DNA of 34,115 nucleotides from an uncultured Chlorobiaceae bacterium (GTDB lineage Bacteria; Bacteroidota; Chlorobiia; Chlorobiales; Chlorobiaceae): NCBI GenBank assembly GCA_903866255.1, contig CAIPMW010000027.1:1-34115 (forward strand), given 5' to 3'. The position numbers were made by a program, and so were the translations under genes. A model generated the notes under the pieces. The model was not told the origin of the DNA and ran no database searches. It was given only the letters and a program-made list of their open reading frames with translations. This document shows positions 15,313 to 24,786 of the stretch, piece after piece (within the stretch, counting starts at the first letter, position 1; each line of letters starts with the position of its first letter).

Positions 15313-15651
15313 GAATTCTTGTTATTCTTTAAGATATAAATCGCAAAAAGTGGCGATATATGGTCCAAATATAGCAATTGTTCTTAATATATGGCGACTT
15401 AAAGAATTTGCAATGATTGCCTTTCGAAAGCGTTGAAACTCTGGTGACTTGATCTTGGTGCATTGCACCTTACTATACCAGTCCATGAGTTTCCGGGTTC
15501 TTCCTTTCATGGGAAAGTCCTCATTCGTCACTCTTTATTGAACTGAACTTTGTCGGTTTTGTGTTTATCCTCTGTTCGATCACTGATTCGATGTGTTCTT
15601 GCTATTATTTATGTGTTCCTGAGATTTTAAACCAATATTGAAGAGACCAGC
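15313..15651. promoter_or_regulatory. Intergenic region between hipB and rhuM with putative operators
   Basis: No convincing gene is seen in these 339 bp. An imperfect inverted repeat at about 15333-15361 (TATAAATCGC, 8-base spacer, GCGATATATG) lies 24 bp before the hipB start and is the likely HipB operator. Two other palindromes are present, CTTTCGAAAG (15421-15430) and GGTGCATTGCACC (15457-15469). ATGTGTTC occurs twice shortly before rhuM (about 15590 and 15611). Confidence 0.45.
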
Positions 15652-16657
15652 ATGAGCAGCGACAAACAAAACGTCATTATATACAATACTGCTGATGGTA
15701 AGGCATCTGTGTCGCTTTATGCCAAAGAGGGCATGGTGTGGATGAACCAAAATCAGTTGGCTAAACTTTTTGACACCTCGGTGCCAAATATCAGTATACA
15801 TGTATCTAATATATTAAAAGAAAATGAGTTAGATCGATTGTCAGTTATTAAGGATTATTTAACAACTGCCCCTGATGGCAAAGAATACAACGTTACATTT
15901 TACTCTTTGGAGATGATTTTGGCCATTGGTTTTCGGGTGCGCAGCAAAAGAGGAACTCAGTTCCGTATCTGGGCGAATCGTAACCTGAAGGAATATCTGG
16001 TAAAAGGGTTTGTGATGGATGACGAACGTTTGAAAAATCCAGATGGTCGCCCCGATTATTTTGATGAATTGCTTGAACGTATCAGGGATATACGGGCATC
16101 TGAAAAGCGCTTTTACCAAAAAGTCCGGGATTTATTTGCCCTCTGCAGCGATTACGATGCCACCGACAAGTCTACTCAAATGTTTTTTGCTGAGACGCAG
16201 AACAAACTTTTATATGCGGTAACAGGGAAAACAGCAGCCGAAATAATTCTTGCAAGAGCAGATGCCTCAAAAGCAAATATGGAGCTTACTTCGTGGAAAG
16301 GCTCCGTCGTGCGCAGGCAGGATATTTTGTACAGCTAAAAATTATCTCGTCGCTGATGAAATCGATACACTTAACCGACTGGTTGTGATCTTTTTAGAAA
16401 CAGCAGAACTCAGGGTTAAGGAGCGTTTGGATATATATATGTCGTTCTGGAAGGAAAATGTGAACCGTCTGCTGCAATTCAACGATAAAAAGATTCTCTC
16501 TGGTGTTGGTTCGGTATCAAATGCCATTATGGAGCAAACGGTTCTTACCGTCTATACAGAATTTGATGCAAGAAGAAAAGCTTATGATGCTGGTTTGGCA
16601 GACAAACAGGATATTGAGGAGATAGAAGATCAAGTAAAGAAACGGCTGCTGGAGTAG
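15652..16657 (+). pseudogene. RhuM-family protein, frameshifted copy
   Basis: The first frame (15652-16338) reads MSSDKQNVIIYNTADGKASV, then 'VWMNQNQLAKLFDTSVPNIS' with a helix-turn-helix-like region, and continues to 'ELTSWKGSVVRRQDILYS'. A second frame (to 16657) carries on with 'AKNYLVADEIDTLNRLVVIF' and ends 'QVKKRLLE'. Together they cover a full-length RhuM protein of about 330 aa, broken by one frameshift near 16315. RhuM proteins were first noted in Salmonella pathogenicity island 3 and often accompany type I restriction loci. The role is unknown. The long open first part might still yield a truncated product. Confidence 0.8.
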
Positions 16658-16773
16658 TATTTTTGCCCGTGAACCGTTGTATTTCTATATTTGAAGCTAC
16701 CTTTGAACTCGTCGATCTGAGCGATCAGGTTCAAAAGCTCTTGGGTAATGTGAAGTGTGTAAGTTTGAAGCAT
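16630..16773 (-). pseudogene. N-terminal remnant of a Fic-family protein
   Basis: The frame from 16773 reads MLQTYTLHITQELLNLIAQI then DEFKGSFKY. This resembles the N-terminus of Fic proteins ('ITPELL..IAEIDEFKG'). Nothing of the catalytic HPFxxGNG loop follows; the frame runs out at 16630 against the rhuM end. Fic genes often belong to type I restriction operons, so it may be the last gene of the hsd operon to the right. The match is from memory. Confidence 0.45.
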
Positions 16774-16908
16774 AAACCAATAATACACCCATTTACAAGT
16801 CAAACCACCATTTAGCCTGATGCCGTCGTGGCATTGACGCAAGCCTTGTTCAGCAACAGTTCCTCTCCATCAACGATTTTATCGAACGACAAATCTCGAC
16901 AGAGTCCG

Positions 16909-17244
16909 TTATCGCCTCTGCTGCTGCGCATTGGTAAGCGCGATCTTCTTCAACGTGGCTTCGCAGCCCTCATACTCGCCCAAATGCACGCGCATAAGAC
17001 TCTGCCAGAGCTTGCCGTGGTTGGGCACGGAGAAGTGCAGCAGTTCATGCACAATTACGTAATCCCGGACCTTTTCGTCCATCTCCATCAATTCGGTGTT
17101 GAAATTCAGATGGCCCTCCGTAGAGCAGGAAGCCCACTTGTTCTGCATGGGTCGAACGCCGAGCCACACCACCCGGATGTCGAGTTTGGTGGCCCAATCG
17201 CGAACGCGTTGCTTGAATCGAATTTTTGCACTTGTATCGGTCAT
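16909..17244 (-). CDS. YgjP/M48-type small zinc metallopeptidase
   Basis: This 111-aa protein contains the zinc-binding motif HELLHF (HExxH) near residue 66, preceded by 'MQNKWASCSTEGHLNFN' and followed by 'VPNHGKLWQSLM'. All of these are hallmarks of the DUF45/YgjP-like SprT-related family. It is short because it lacks the N-terminal part of the full YgjP family, but such short stand-alone versions commonly lie in type I restriction operons. It overlaps the preceding rhuM remnant by 4 bp (17241-17244), so it belongs to the same transcript as hsdR and rhuM. The substrate is unknown. Confidence 0.8.
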   Translation of the reverse strand: MTDTSAKIRFKQRVRDWATKLDIRVVWLGVRPMQNKWASCSTEGHLNFNTELMEMDEKVRDYVIVHELLHFSVPNHGKLWQSLMRVHLGEYEGCEATLKKIALTNAQQQRR

Positions 17245-18022
17245 TTCTCGATCTTCCGCTTCGGCTTTGCCGATTTTTCTTTCTTCTCGACTTTTTTCTG
17301 CACAGACTTGATGCTTTGCAGATAGGCTTCCTCTACTGGCGAGAGGGTTTTGGCTTGAAAGGCGCGGTATTCCTGAATCGCTTTTTCGGTTGCCTGCGCG
17401 TGGCTTACCGCTCCAGCATTTTCCAGCACCCCTTTGCCGTACATGCCCGCAAACCGATCCAGCTCTGCCACCCAGTCGGCCATGCGCATCTGCTTGTGTT
17501 TCTGCGCCTGGATTTCTGCCAGGTCAAAAAATGCAGACACCAAGCGGTTGAGCCGAAAAAGCTCATCCTCGGTGAGATAATTTTTTGCCACCGTTACTTC
17601 GGTGCGCGTTGGCATGGCTCCCGCAAACGTGGTAAGCCCCATGAAATCCTTTCTGGCATCGGTACGGGCATAGATAAGTTCCGATGCGGTTTGCCTGCAG
17701 TCGCCGAATTGACACGGTAGCCAATGGAGATTATGGCATCAAGGTTGTAAAGTTTTGATGTTGTTGTCTGTGTTTTACCCTCAATTGCACCATGTCGAGT
17801 GGTATGTTCCAAAATGGAACTAACCTCACTTTCGATTAATTCTCCGCTTTCAAAGATGTTCTTGAGGTGTTTGGTAATCGCTGGCCGCTGGACACCAAAC
17901 AGCTCGGCGATTTTCTCCTGGGTTAACCACACAGACTCATTTTCTACGCGCACCTCAATGCGGGGCTTACCATTGCCCCCCTCGTAAATGATGATTTCGT
18001 TGTTTTCCTCTTTCTTTTCCAT
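17241..18022 (-). pseudogene. RhuM-family protein, copy with internal deletion and frameshift
   Basis: The N-terminal part (from 18022) reads MEKKEENNEIIIYEGGNGKP, 'VWLTQEKIAELFGVQRPAIT' and 'LYNLDAIISIGYRVNSA'. The sequence then jumps to QTASELIYARTDARKDFMGL in another frame and continues 'VTVAKNYLTEDELFRLNRLV' to the lysine-rich end. Relative to the copy at 15652, well over 100 residues are missing at about 17700, and the frame changes. The gene is dead as a full protein. It is oriented like the hsd genes and overlaps the metallopeptidase gene. Confidence 0.8.
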
Positions 18023-18095
18023 TTTTCTATGGTTTCCTCAATATCAGTTATAATTTCATCGATCGCCGTGCAGAGTTTCTGCGCCGGTCATGGCC

Positions 18096-19953
18096 TTACA
18101 TCCGGGTTGCTTTTTCCAGCAGGTGGAACAGATAGTCCACGATGCCCGTCACCCGGTCGAGATCCTCTGATTGAGCGTAGAGGGCAAAGGTGATCTTTTT
18201 GCGAAGCTCACGTAGTGCTGCATCGCTCTTCTGCCAGTTCGGAAACTCCAGAAACGCCCCCCTTGATCTGGCGGCTGACCTCTTCGGCATTGCCGATCTT
18301 CTCGTCGAGCAGTGTCCGGTAGACGAAGAAGGTCAATCCGTCGAACCCCTTTTCTGCCTGTTCTCTTTTTCGCGCTTCGTTGGCTTTGACCTCCAGCATC
18401 AGCTTCTCCAGCGCTTCGGCGGTGGTCGTCTGGCGGCTTTCAAAACTCTCCTGCACCGCTTGCGCTCTTTCGGCCATGGCGATAAGGAACGGATCCTCAC
18501 TCTCGTCCGCAGCGATCTTTTCAATGCTTTTAATGAGATTAATCACCTTTGTTGCCTCGCCTCCGGCCTGGGCATTGATGAGGTCGATGGTCTCCGCGTC
18601 TATCCTGACCACGCGCTCTACCTCCCCGATGCCGTAGCTGCCGATCTGATCCTGCACCAGCTTGTTGGTCTTCCGCTGGAACTCACGATCGACCTGGACG
18701 CGCTTGGTATAGGCCTTGCGGACGACAACGTAGATAGCAGAAAGTGTTGCATACTCCTCAATGAAGGGGCGCAGAAAGGCATCAGGCGAGATGATTTCGT
18801 AGAGCATCTCGATCTCCTTGTACTCTTTGAAAAACATCTTTCGCCGTTCCGGGTCGCGGAAGTGCTCAATGAGGGTATCGACATCCTTGTCGGTAAAGTT
18901 ACGCTCAATCAGGCTCAGGTACTCCGGCGCTTTGCTTTCCATCTTGTTCTTGAAGAGCACCTTCAGGAGCTTGAGATCCTTGACGATGGCGTTGATCTCT
19001 TCGCTGTCGAAGGCGAGGGCTTTTTCGAGCTTGTCGAAGATGCCGACAAAATCAAGAACAAAGCCGTGGGGCTTCACCATCTCCTGCTCCTCGTTCTCGT
19101 AGGGACGGTTCACCCGGGAGATGGCTTGCAGCAGGGTATGGTCGCGCATCGGCTTGTCGAGATAGATGGTGTAGAGCAAGGGCGAGTCGAAGCCGGTGAG
19201 CAGTTTTTCGGTGACGATGAGGATCTTCGGAAACTTGTCGAGCTTGCAGAAGTTTTTGCGAATTTGCCGCTCTTTTTTCGGGTCAAGATGGAATTTTTTG
19301 AGCAGTACCGAGTCGTTGTGATTGCTGGTGTAAACAACCTCGGAATACTCCGGCGGCAGGAACTGATCGAGGGCCTGCTTGTAGAGGGCGCAGGCTTCGC
19401 GGTCAACACCGACAAGAAAGGCCTTGTACCCCAGCGGTTCGACGTTCAAAAGGTAATGGCCAGCGACGAAGTGTGCCACCCTCTCAATCCGCTCCCTGCT
19501 TTTGAGGAAGTTCTTCAGGTTCACCGCCCGGTCGAGAATCTTGTTCAGCTCCTCAATGTCGGCCACCCCCTCGGCTTCGGCAAGGGAGAGGAACTCCGCA
19601 TCCAGCGTCTCGTACGGGACGAGCATATTATTGGGAGCAAGCTGATAGTAGAGCGGCAGGGTAGTGCCGTCCGCGATGCTGTCGGCGATGGAGTATTTGT
19701 GCAGGTAGCCTTTGTCATCCTCACAGCCGAAGGTCTTGAAGGTGCCCTTGCCATAAACCGTCTTGTCCACTGGCGTGCCGGTAAAGCCGATAAAGGTGGC
19801 GTTGGGCATGCCCGCCATAAGGAAGTTGCCGAGATCACCGCCGGTGGTACGGTGCGCTTCGTCGATGAGGACGTAGATGTTCGAGCGAGTATTGACATCG
19901 GGAGGCATATTGAGGATTCGGGCCTGGACGGTTTTGTGTTCGGAGGGTTTCAT
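18096..19953 (-). pseudogene. hsdR: Type I restriction R subunit HsdR, 5'-truncated and frameshifted
   Basis: The open frame 19953-18208 covers only the second half of HsdR. It has helicase motif II DEAH (residues 31-34), motif III FTGTP (57-61) and motif VI 'LLQAISRVNRPYENEE', then the C-terminal domain. The PD-(D/E)XK nuclease domain and Walker A are missing. At the 3' end the frame shifts in a run of six C near 18260. The continuing frame gives GAFLEFPNWQKSDAALRELR to the normal end EKATRM at 18096. HsdR normally translocates and cuts unmodified DNA; this one should be inactive. Its 5' edge adjoins a 44-bp fragment of hipA. Confidence 0.9.
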
Positions 19954-19957
19954 GGAA

Positions 19958-20001
19958 GGGGCTCCAGTTTTAGGGCACTCTCTATTTTGTCCCGTTGCTC
20001 A
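19958..20001 (-). repeat. Fragment of a hipA 3' end beside truncated hsdR
   Basis: It matches 13540-13583 at 42/44 positions. It marks the place where the 5' half of hsdR is missing, so a hipA-bearing segment probably recombined here. The following 60 bp up to the small HTH gene show nothing else recognisable. Confidence 0.85.
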
Positions 20002-20062
20002 TGTTATCTGTATTTCTATGGATGTTGGAAATTGCAACACAATGTCGCGATTTGTGTCGCCT

Positions 20063-20200
20063 TCATAACTGAATTACTTGGTATTCTGTGGCTGGACCGC
20101 TTCCAATCCGTCGCAGTAATCCAAGGCGGACGAAATGTGTCAGATGCCGTTGCGCCGTGCGAGAGGCAACCCCCATATCTCGCATGTTCAGCGAACTCAT
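20063..20200 (-). CDS. Small winged-helix fragment (45 aa) coupled to hsdS
   Basis: The ATG overlaps the hsdS stop (ATGA at 20197-20200). The product reads MSSLNMRDMGVASRTAQRHL followed by THFVRLGLLRRIGSGPATEY. This is a recognition helix plus wing like the C-terminal HTH of Fic-type or AAA-type regulators. At 45 residues it is either a small regulator or the truncated start of a larger gene that lay between hsdS and hsdR. The perfect overlap argues that it is translated. Confidence 0.5.
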   Translation of the reverse strand: MSSLNMRDMGVASRTAQRHLTHFVRLGLLRRIGSGPATEYQVIQL

Positions 20201-21471
20201 GCTCCCTCCTTTTCCTGTTTGATCTTGTCAACCCGAGTCTTCGCGGACATCAGTTTGTGAAGAAGCGTGCGGAAGAGGTCTTGGAGTTCGTCGAGTTTTC
20301 TTTGATGACCAGCATACTTTTGATCGACCGTATCAATAACTGCTATGATTTCGGCCTGCTCATCTGGAGACGGAACAGGGACAATTAATGGCTTGAGCTT
20401 GACTTCCGGAAGATGTGCGATAGTGGTTCGAGTTCCGGTTACACCATAAGTGTTCGTCAGAAGAAACGCAAACATCATCCAATAAACCATGAATTCGTTA
20501 GTAATTTTGTCTGTCTTAGGCCGCAACCTATGGAGTGCCTTCTGGTAATAGCAGTCGGTGATACTTCCATTCCAAAGGGCCGCGCGGCCAACCTCTCCGC
20601 CTTCGCACACCAAGAGATCTCCTTTTCGCAATTTGAACTTCTTTGCCTCGCGATCACTGAAATCCATTCGGAGTAGATCTTCAGTATCGATTCGACCCCA
20701 TTGAACGTTTTTGTTCCGCAAATATAACTTTGGTGAATCCCCGACCTTTGCTTTCTGGGAAAGCATCTTTCCGAGCTGTGTCTCAAAAATATCATAAATG
20801 GGAAGAAGCGCCCAACTCTCAGGCACAAGTCCAATCTCGGTTTGTTTTTGGGGTTCGTTGCGGAGGCCTTCGGTGAAGAGCTTTTGCATGAGGGCCTTTT
20901 TCAGCTCGGTGGTGGTCTGAATAATTCGTTCCTGCGCTTCGATTGCCCGCTGCACCGTCGAAAGGATGTGCGCAATTTTTTTCTGCTCGGAGAGTGGTGG
21001 CAGCGGGAACCAAGAGGCAGTTACATCTGAGTCGCGCACTGCAGGATAACTCGCGCCGCGTTCTAAACCGGCCATCCGTGCGTTAAAGTGATCAGTAAGC
21101 AGGAACGAGTAAAGAAAACCCGGTTCGGTCTTTGTCGTGTCACACCGCAGAACGCAATAGCCGGTGCTTGCTATTGCACCGTCCAGTTCAGAGGGAACCA
21201 ATGCGATTCGTTTCAGGGTCGGGCGGACTGTCGCAAACAGAACATCGTCGGTTTCAATCGCTTTTCTTGCTCTGCTTGGTGCTTCAGATCCAAGTGTGGG
21301 AGTGGCTCCAGTGATTTTGAACGATGTGTTGGAAATAGCCGAAACATCGACGTATTGAAAAACCTCGTTGGGTTTCTTTCGCGGATCGCGCTGCTTGATT
21401 TTGACGACCGCTTTGCCAATGGTCGATTCCGTCCAAGTTTCGGGAAGCGGATATGGCTTGCCGTTCATCAT
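20197..21471 (-). CDS. hsdS: Type I restriction specificity subunit HsdS
   Basis: This 424-aa protein has two target-recognition domains, each closed by a conserved helix. The first contains 'FPLPPLSEQKKIAHILSTVQ' near residue 180, and the second has 'VPVPSPDEQAEIIAVIDTV' near 375. It starts MMNGKPYPLPETWTESTIG, and the second half begins 'IGLVPESWALLPIYDIFETQ'. HsdS binds the split DNA target and joins HsdM, and HsdR when present. It overlaps the DUF4062 gene by 4 bp (21468-21471) and the small HTH gene by 4 bp. It looks intact, so an M2S methyltransferase could still be active. Confidence 0.93.
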   Translation of the reverse strand: MMNGKPYPLPETWTESTIGKAVVKIKQRDPRKKPNEVFQYVDVSAISNTSFKITGATPTLGSEAPSRARKAIETDDVLFATVRPTLKRIALVPSELDGAIASTGYCVLRCDTTKTEPGFLYSFLLTDHFNARMAGLERGASYPAVRDSDVTASWFPLPPLSEQKKIAHILSTVQRAIEAQERIIQTTTELKKALMQKLFTEGLRNEPQKQTEIGLVPESWALLPIYDIFETQLGKMLSQKAKVGDSPKLYLRNKNVQWGRIDTEDLLRMDFSDREAKKFKLRKGDLLVCEGGEVGRAALWNGSITDCYYQKALHRLRPKTDKITNEFMVYWMMFAFLLTNTYGVTGTRTTIAHLPEVKLKPLIVPVPSPDEQAEIIAVIDTVDQKYAGHQRKLDELQDLFRTLLHKLMSAKTRVDKIKQEKEGA

Positions 21472-22988
21472 TCGCGACCTCCATTTTTGTCAAACTGCTG
21501 AAGCAATCTGCGGCCGTTTTCCGTGAGCCGATATGTCTGAAGGCGACTGGTGGGTTTGTCGGGAATAGTTGGTTCAATGGTGTGATCGGCAACAAGCACT
21601 CGGATGACCTTGTTCAATTGACCTGAGATGGCTTTTTGCCCCATTGCTTCCGATAGTTGGGCTTTGCTTTTTGGGTTAAGGACAAGTTGCCGGAGAACCC
21701 GAATTTCCATCGACTCTGGCTGCGACTCTGGCTGTTGTTCAACTTGGGCCTTGACTTGGGCCTCATCTTGGTCCCCCGACTCAGATTTTTTCCCCCTGAT
21801 CGTCAACACAAAACAGCCGCCATCAAGCCTGATTTCAGGTTCAGGGAGCCCGGCATTTTTGCATCGCCGAATCATGTCGCGGATACCGGTTTCCATGCGT
21901 TCGATGTACTTGGTCAGGTACATGGGCTCCGCAATCAGTGGATTATGAGGAACGGAGGCATGTGGCTCGCGCAGTTTTTCAAGAGTCAGGGTCGGAGGCA
22001 GAGTGCCGGGATTCCAGACTTCAAGCCGATCTTTGAAAAGCATGACCTGTACGCTGGCATTGCTGGTGTAGTCGCGATGCACAATGGCATTGACGATGGC
22101 TTCAGCGACAACTTCCTGCGGGATTTCGTATTTCGTCGGCACCTGGGTGCTTTCCGCTCTTGTTCCCACCCAGAGGTCTATCTTGGAAAGTACAAAATCC
22201 TTGGCCTGATCAACGAGTTGGAAGACCGTCCCTTTATACACCTGATAAGATGGAATGGGTTTTTCAACTTCATAGCCGTGGAAATGGGCGCATTTCACCT
22301 CGGAGGTGATCAAAAAACGCTGCGGCTGTTTGCCGAACAACAAAATAGCGGCATTGGTCGGCCGTCCTTTGTCGAGCAGGTTAAGATGCTCCAGTACCTC
22401 ACGAGGTGGCGTATCTCCTGCCAATGGAAAATTGCGGCCGCGCCGGGCAAGCACAAGAAAACGGGTGATCTTCTCTTCGTCAAGGTTCTCGAACGAAGCA
22501 TTTCGGCAGAACGTGGCATCAAATGGACCAAAACGGAGCAGTTCGCGCTCTTCGAGAATTCTGACAAGACTCGCATACACGGCGGCAATAAGCTCCTCGG
22601 AGGAGTTGACCCGACGCCGGACAAGGGTGCTGGCTGCATCATATATCAGGGCTCTCATTTTCGGATGCCGAACGCTGTCATCGGCTCCCTTGACATAGAT
22701 CAGACGGCTCTTGCCCTTTTCGGTGGCCCGATTGAACTCACGGTGTGTCGGTGAAAGCCCCTCGGCATCTTCCCAACCATAATCAGTACCGAAAATACCG
22801 AGATAGATATCGCAACGATCCACCTCGTCGAGGTAGCACTGGTCAGGACGCTGATCGGCCGCTGGCTGATCTTCGAACAGAAAGTATTCAAAAAAACGGT
22901 GCAGCATCGGGTCGCCGGAAAGGTACCCGGTCAGAGCTTTGCGCTCCATGGCAAACTCCTTCTGTACGCTGCTGATAAAGATCTTCAT
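21468..22988 (-). CDS. DUF4062 plus HATPase (AlbA/RecG-like) putative regulator inside the hsd operon
   Basis: From 22988 the protein reads MKIFISSVQKEFAMERKALT, then 'CDIYLGIFGTDYGW' and 'THREFNRATEKGKSRLIYVK'. This is a DUF4062 domain (residues 1 to about 150), a Rossmann-like fold related to TIR-like and deoxyribosyltransferase-like domains. The middle (from about 190) carries the 'LLDKGRPTNAAILLFGKQP' block. Around 320 there is a GHKL-type ATP-binding segment, 'VVAEAIVNAIVHRDYTSNAS', followed by 'LEVWNPGTLPPTLT'. The end is a winged helix (LSEAMGQKAISGQLNKVIRV). It overlaps hsdM by 4 bp (22985-22988) and hsdS by 4 bp. The role is unknown: a transcriptional regulator or an abortive effector of the restriction system are both possible. 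Confidence 0.8.
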   Translation of the reverse strand: MKIFISSVQKEFAMERKALTGYLSGDPMLHRFFEYFLFEDQPAADQRPDQCYLDEVDRCDIYLGIFGTDYGWEDAEGLSPTHREFNRATEKGKSRLIYVKGADDSVRHPKMRALIYDAASTLVRRRVNSSEELIAAVYASLVRILEERELLRFGPFDATFCRNASFENLDEEKITRFLVLARRGRNFPLAGDTPPREVLEHLNLLDKGRPTNAAILLFGKQPQRFLITSEVKCAHFHGYEVEKPIPSYQVYKGTVFQLVDQAKDFVLSKIDLWVGTRAESTQVPTKYEIPQEVVAEAIVNAIVHRDYTSNASVQVMLFKDRLEVWNPGTLPPTLTLEKLREPHASVPHNPLIAEPMYLTKYIERMETGIRDMIRRCKNAGLPEPEIRLDGGCFVLTIRGKKSESGDQDEAQVKAQVEQQPESQPESMEIRVLRQLVLNPKSKAQLSEAMGQKAISGQLNKVIRVLVADHTIEPTIPDKPTSRLQTYRLTENGRRLLQQFDKNGGRE

Positions 22989-24550
22989 ACCCCAACTCCC
23001 AGTTGCTTGAGAATACTCCACAGGGCTTCATCGGTCTCCCTGGCCTCCAGCTCAATCGCATTCAGCTCTTCGACGATTTCGGCAATGGGGCGGTAGGTTT
23101 CGGCATCGCTGGTGTGGATGTAGCGGCTGGGGGAGATGTTGTAGTCGTTCTTCTTCAGCTCGGCGTGGTCGACGATGCGGCTGAGTTTCTCCTCCTCTTT
23201 CCAACCGATGAGGGTCTCGGCAATGCGCTGGATGCCTTCGTCCGGAATAAAGTTTTTGGGGTCGCCCTTTGCGAAAATCTGGCTGGCGTTGACAAGCAGT
23301 ACGCGGCGCGCTCTCTCTTTTGCCTTTGCCTTGTTCAGGAACAACACAATACCCGGGGCGGTGGTGTTGTAGAAGAGGTTTTCGGGCAGATAGAGCACAG
23401 CCTCAATGAGATCGTGATCGACAAACCACTGGCGGACGCTCTTCTCTTTGTTGGTGCCGGCATTGCCCGAGCCTCGTGAGGCGGCACCGGTATCGAGGAC
23501 GACGGCGGCGCGGCCTGTGGCATTGAGGCTGGCGTGGATGTGCTGCACCCAGCCCCAGTCGGCGGAGGATTTGCCGGGGAAACCGGCCCCTGCGGGAAAG
23601 CGGTCGAGTTCGTCGTTGTCGTAGTCAGCCTCGATGAACCAGTCCTGGTTCCACATGGGATTGGCGACGACGCAGTCGAAGGTGCGGAGTTTGCCCTGCT
23701 TGTTGCGGAACTTGGGGTTCTTGAAGGTGTCGCCGATCTCGATCTGCCCCTCCATGTCGTGGATGATCATGTTCATGTTGGCCATGGCCCAGGTCTCGGG
23801 GGTGAACTCCTGACCGAACAGTTTCAGGGGGGCGACGGTGCGCTGTTTCCCTTTGGTAATCTCCTCCATGGCGATCTCGCATTTCACGAGCAGGCCGCCG
23901 GAGCCGCAGGTGGGGTCGTAGATCTCCATGCCGGGCTCTGGCTGGAGCACTTGCGACATGATGGTGCCGACCTCAGGCGGGGTGTAAAACTCGCCAGCGC
24001 TCTGGCCGCCGCCTTCGGCGAACTTGCGGATCAGGTATTCGTAGCTTTTGCCGATGATGTCGGCCTCAACGTCGTCAAGCCCCAACCGTTTGGTGCTGAT
24101 GGCCTCGATGAGGTTGGAGAGGCGGTCGTCGTCGAGGTCGCGTTGGCCGTGGGTGGTGGCGTTGAAATCGACGCGGTCGATGATACCCTGCAAGAGCTGA
24201 TTTTCTTTGGCGATGGCCCGCATGTTGGTGGTGACGCCTTCGCCTATTTTGTCGGAAAGCTTGCGGATAACCGACCAAACCGGCTGCTGGGGATCGTCCG
24301 GCAAGAGGGGGAGGTAGAATCGTACCAGCTTGTGGTCAGCTCTGGCAAGTTGGAATGCCTTCTGGCGCGAACCAACCTCGGCGGCAATACGGTTCAGCTC
24401 GTCATCGAAAACGTCACAAAGACGCTTGGTAAAGATGAGCGGCAGGATGTAGTCCTTGTATTTCGGAGCATCCTTGGCGCCCCTGATAGAACAGGCTGCG
24501 GCCCAGATCCAGGATTCGAGAGATTTTCCGTTGCCGTTATTGTTGGCCAT
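22985..24550 (-). CDS. hsdM: Type I restriction methyltransferase subunit HsdM
   Basis: This 521-aa protein has the N6-adenine methyltransferase motifs: 'YDPTCGSGGLLVKCEIAM' (SAM-binding motif I, near residue 213) and 'DCVVANPMWNQDWF' (catalytic motif IV, here NPMW instead of the usual NPPF/Y). 'SAGEFYTPPEVGTIMSQVL' just before motif I is diagnostic of HsdM. It has the N-terminal helical domain and a C-terminal tail. It modifies the host target together with HsdS. Upstream an open frame ends at TGATG, sharing one base with this ATG. Confidence 0.95.
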   Translation of the reverse strand: MANNNGNGKSLESWIWAAACSIRGAKDAPKYKDYILPLIFTKRLCDVFDDELNRIAAEVGSRQKAFQLARADHKLVRFYLPLLPDDPQQPVWSVIRKLSDKIGEGVTTNMRAIAKENQLLQGIIDRVDFNATTHGQRDLDDDRLSNLIEAISTKRLGLDDVEADIIGKSYEYLIRKFAEGGGQSAGEFYTPPEVGTIMSQVLQPEPGMEIYDPTCGSGGLLVKCEIAMEEITKGKQRTVAPLKLFGQEFTPETWAMANMNMIIHDMEGQIEIGDTFKNPKFRNKQGKLRTFDCVVANPMWNQDWFIEADYDNDELDRFPAGAGFPGKSSADWGWVQHIHASLNATGRAAVVLDTGAASRGSGNAGTNKEKSVRQWFVDHDLIEAVLYLPENLFYNTTAPGIVLFLNKAKAKERARRVLLVNASQIFAKGDPKNFIPDEGIQRIAETLIGWKEEEKLSRIVDHAELKKNDYNISPSRYIHTSDAETYRPIAEIVEELNAIELEARETDEALWSILKQLGVGV

Positions 24551-24786
24551 CAGCGTTTGATCCTTTTTTTATGCGCATCATGCTCATTCAATCGTTGAAA
24601 ACGTTTTACCTGAGTAATCAGCTTGCCACTCAGTGTTTCATGGAGGTTGCTGTACTTTTCAAAAGGGAAGTACCGTAAAATACTGAAATCTTTGGTTAAA
24701 ACCGCACCACGGAACTTCACGGCACGGCTTTGCTGGATGCCGGATTTATCGGTTGAATCAACACTATTTTCAAATGTATTGTTGTT
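24550..24786 (-). pseudogene. Unidentified C-terminal gene remnant coupled to hsdM
   Basis: A 78-codon open frame without an ATG reads SGIQQSRAVKFRGAVLTKDF and then SILRYFPFEKYSNLHETLSG, ending ...HKKRIKR at a TGA that overlaps the hsdM ATG (TGATG). The overlap suggests the former first gene of the hsd operon, truncated at its 5' end at about 24787. I do not recognise the family. Confidence 0.35.

Noticed and set aside
15322-15531. A 69-codon minus-strand frame upstream of hipB
   Set aside because: It has no family resemblance or ribosome binding site, and it covers the likely hipB promoter and operator region.
18190-20388. A 732-codon open frame on the plus strand
   Set aside because: It lies opposite hsdR, which has clear helicase motifs. 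The plus-strand frame has no recognisable domain and is a shadow of GC-rich coding.
21657-22754. A 365-codon plus-strand frame opposite the DUF4062 gene
   Set aside because: It is a shadow of the minus-strand gene, which overlaps both hsd neighbours by 4 bp.
23534-24598. A 354-codon plus-strand frame opposite hsdM
   Set aside because: It mirrors hsdM codons and has low-complexity Val/Gly/Leu composition; hsdM is certain.
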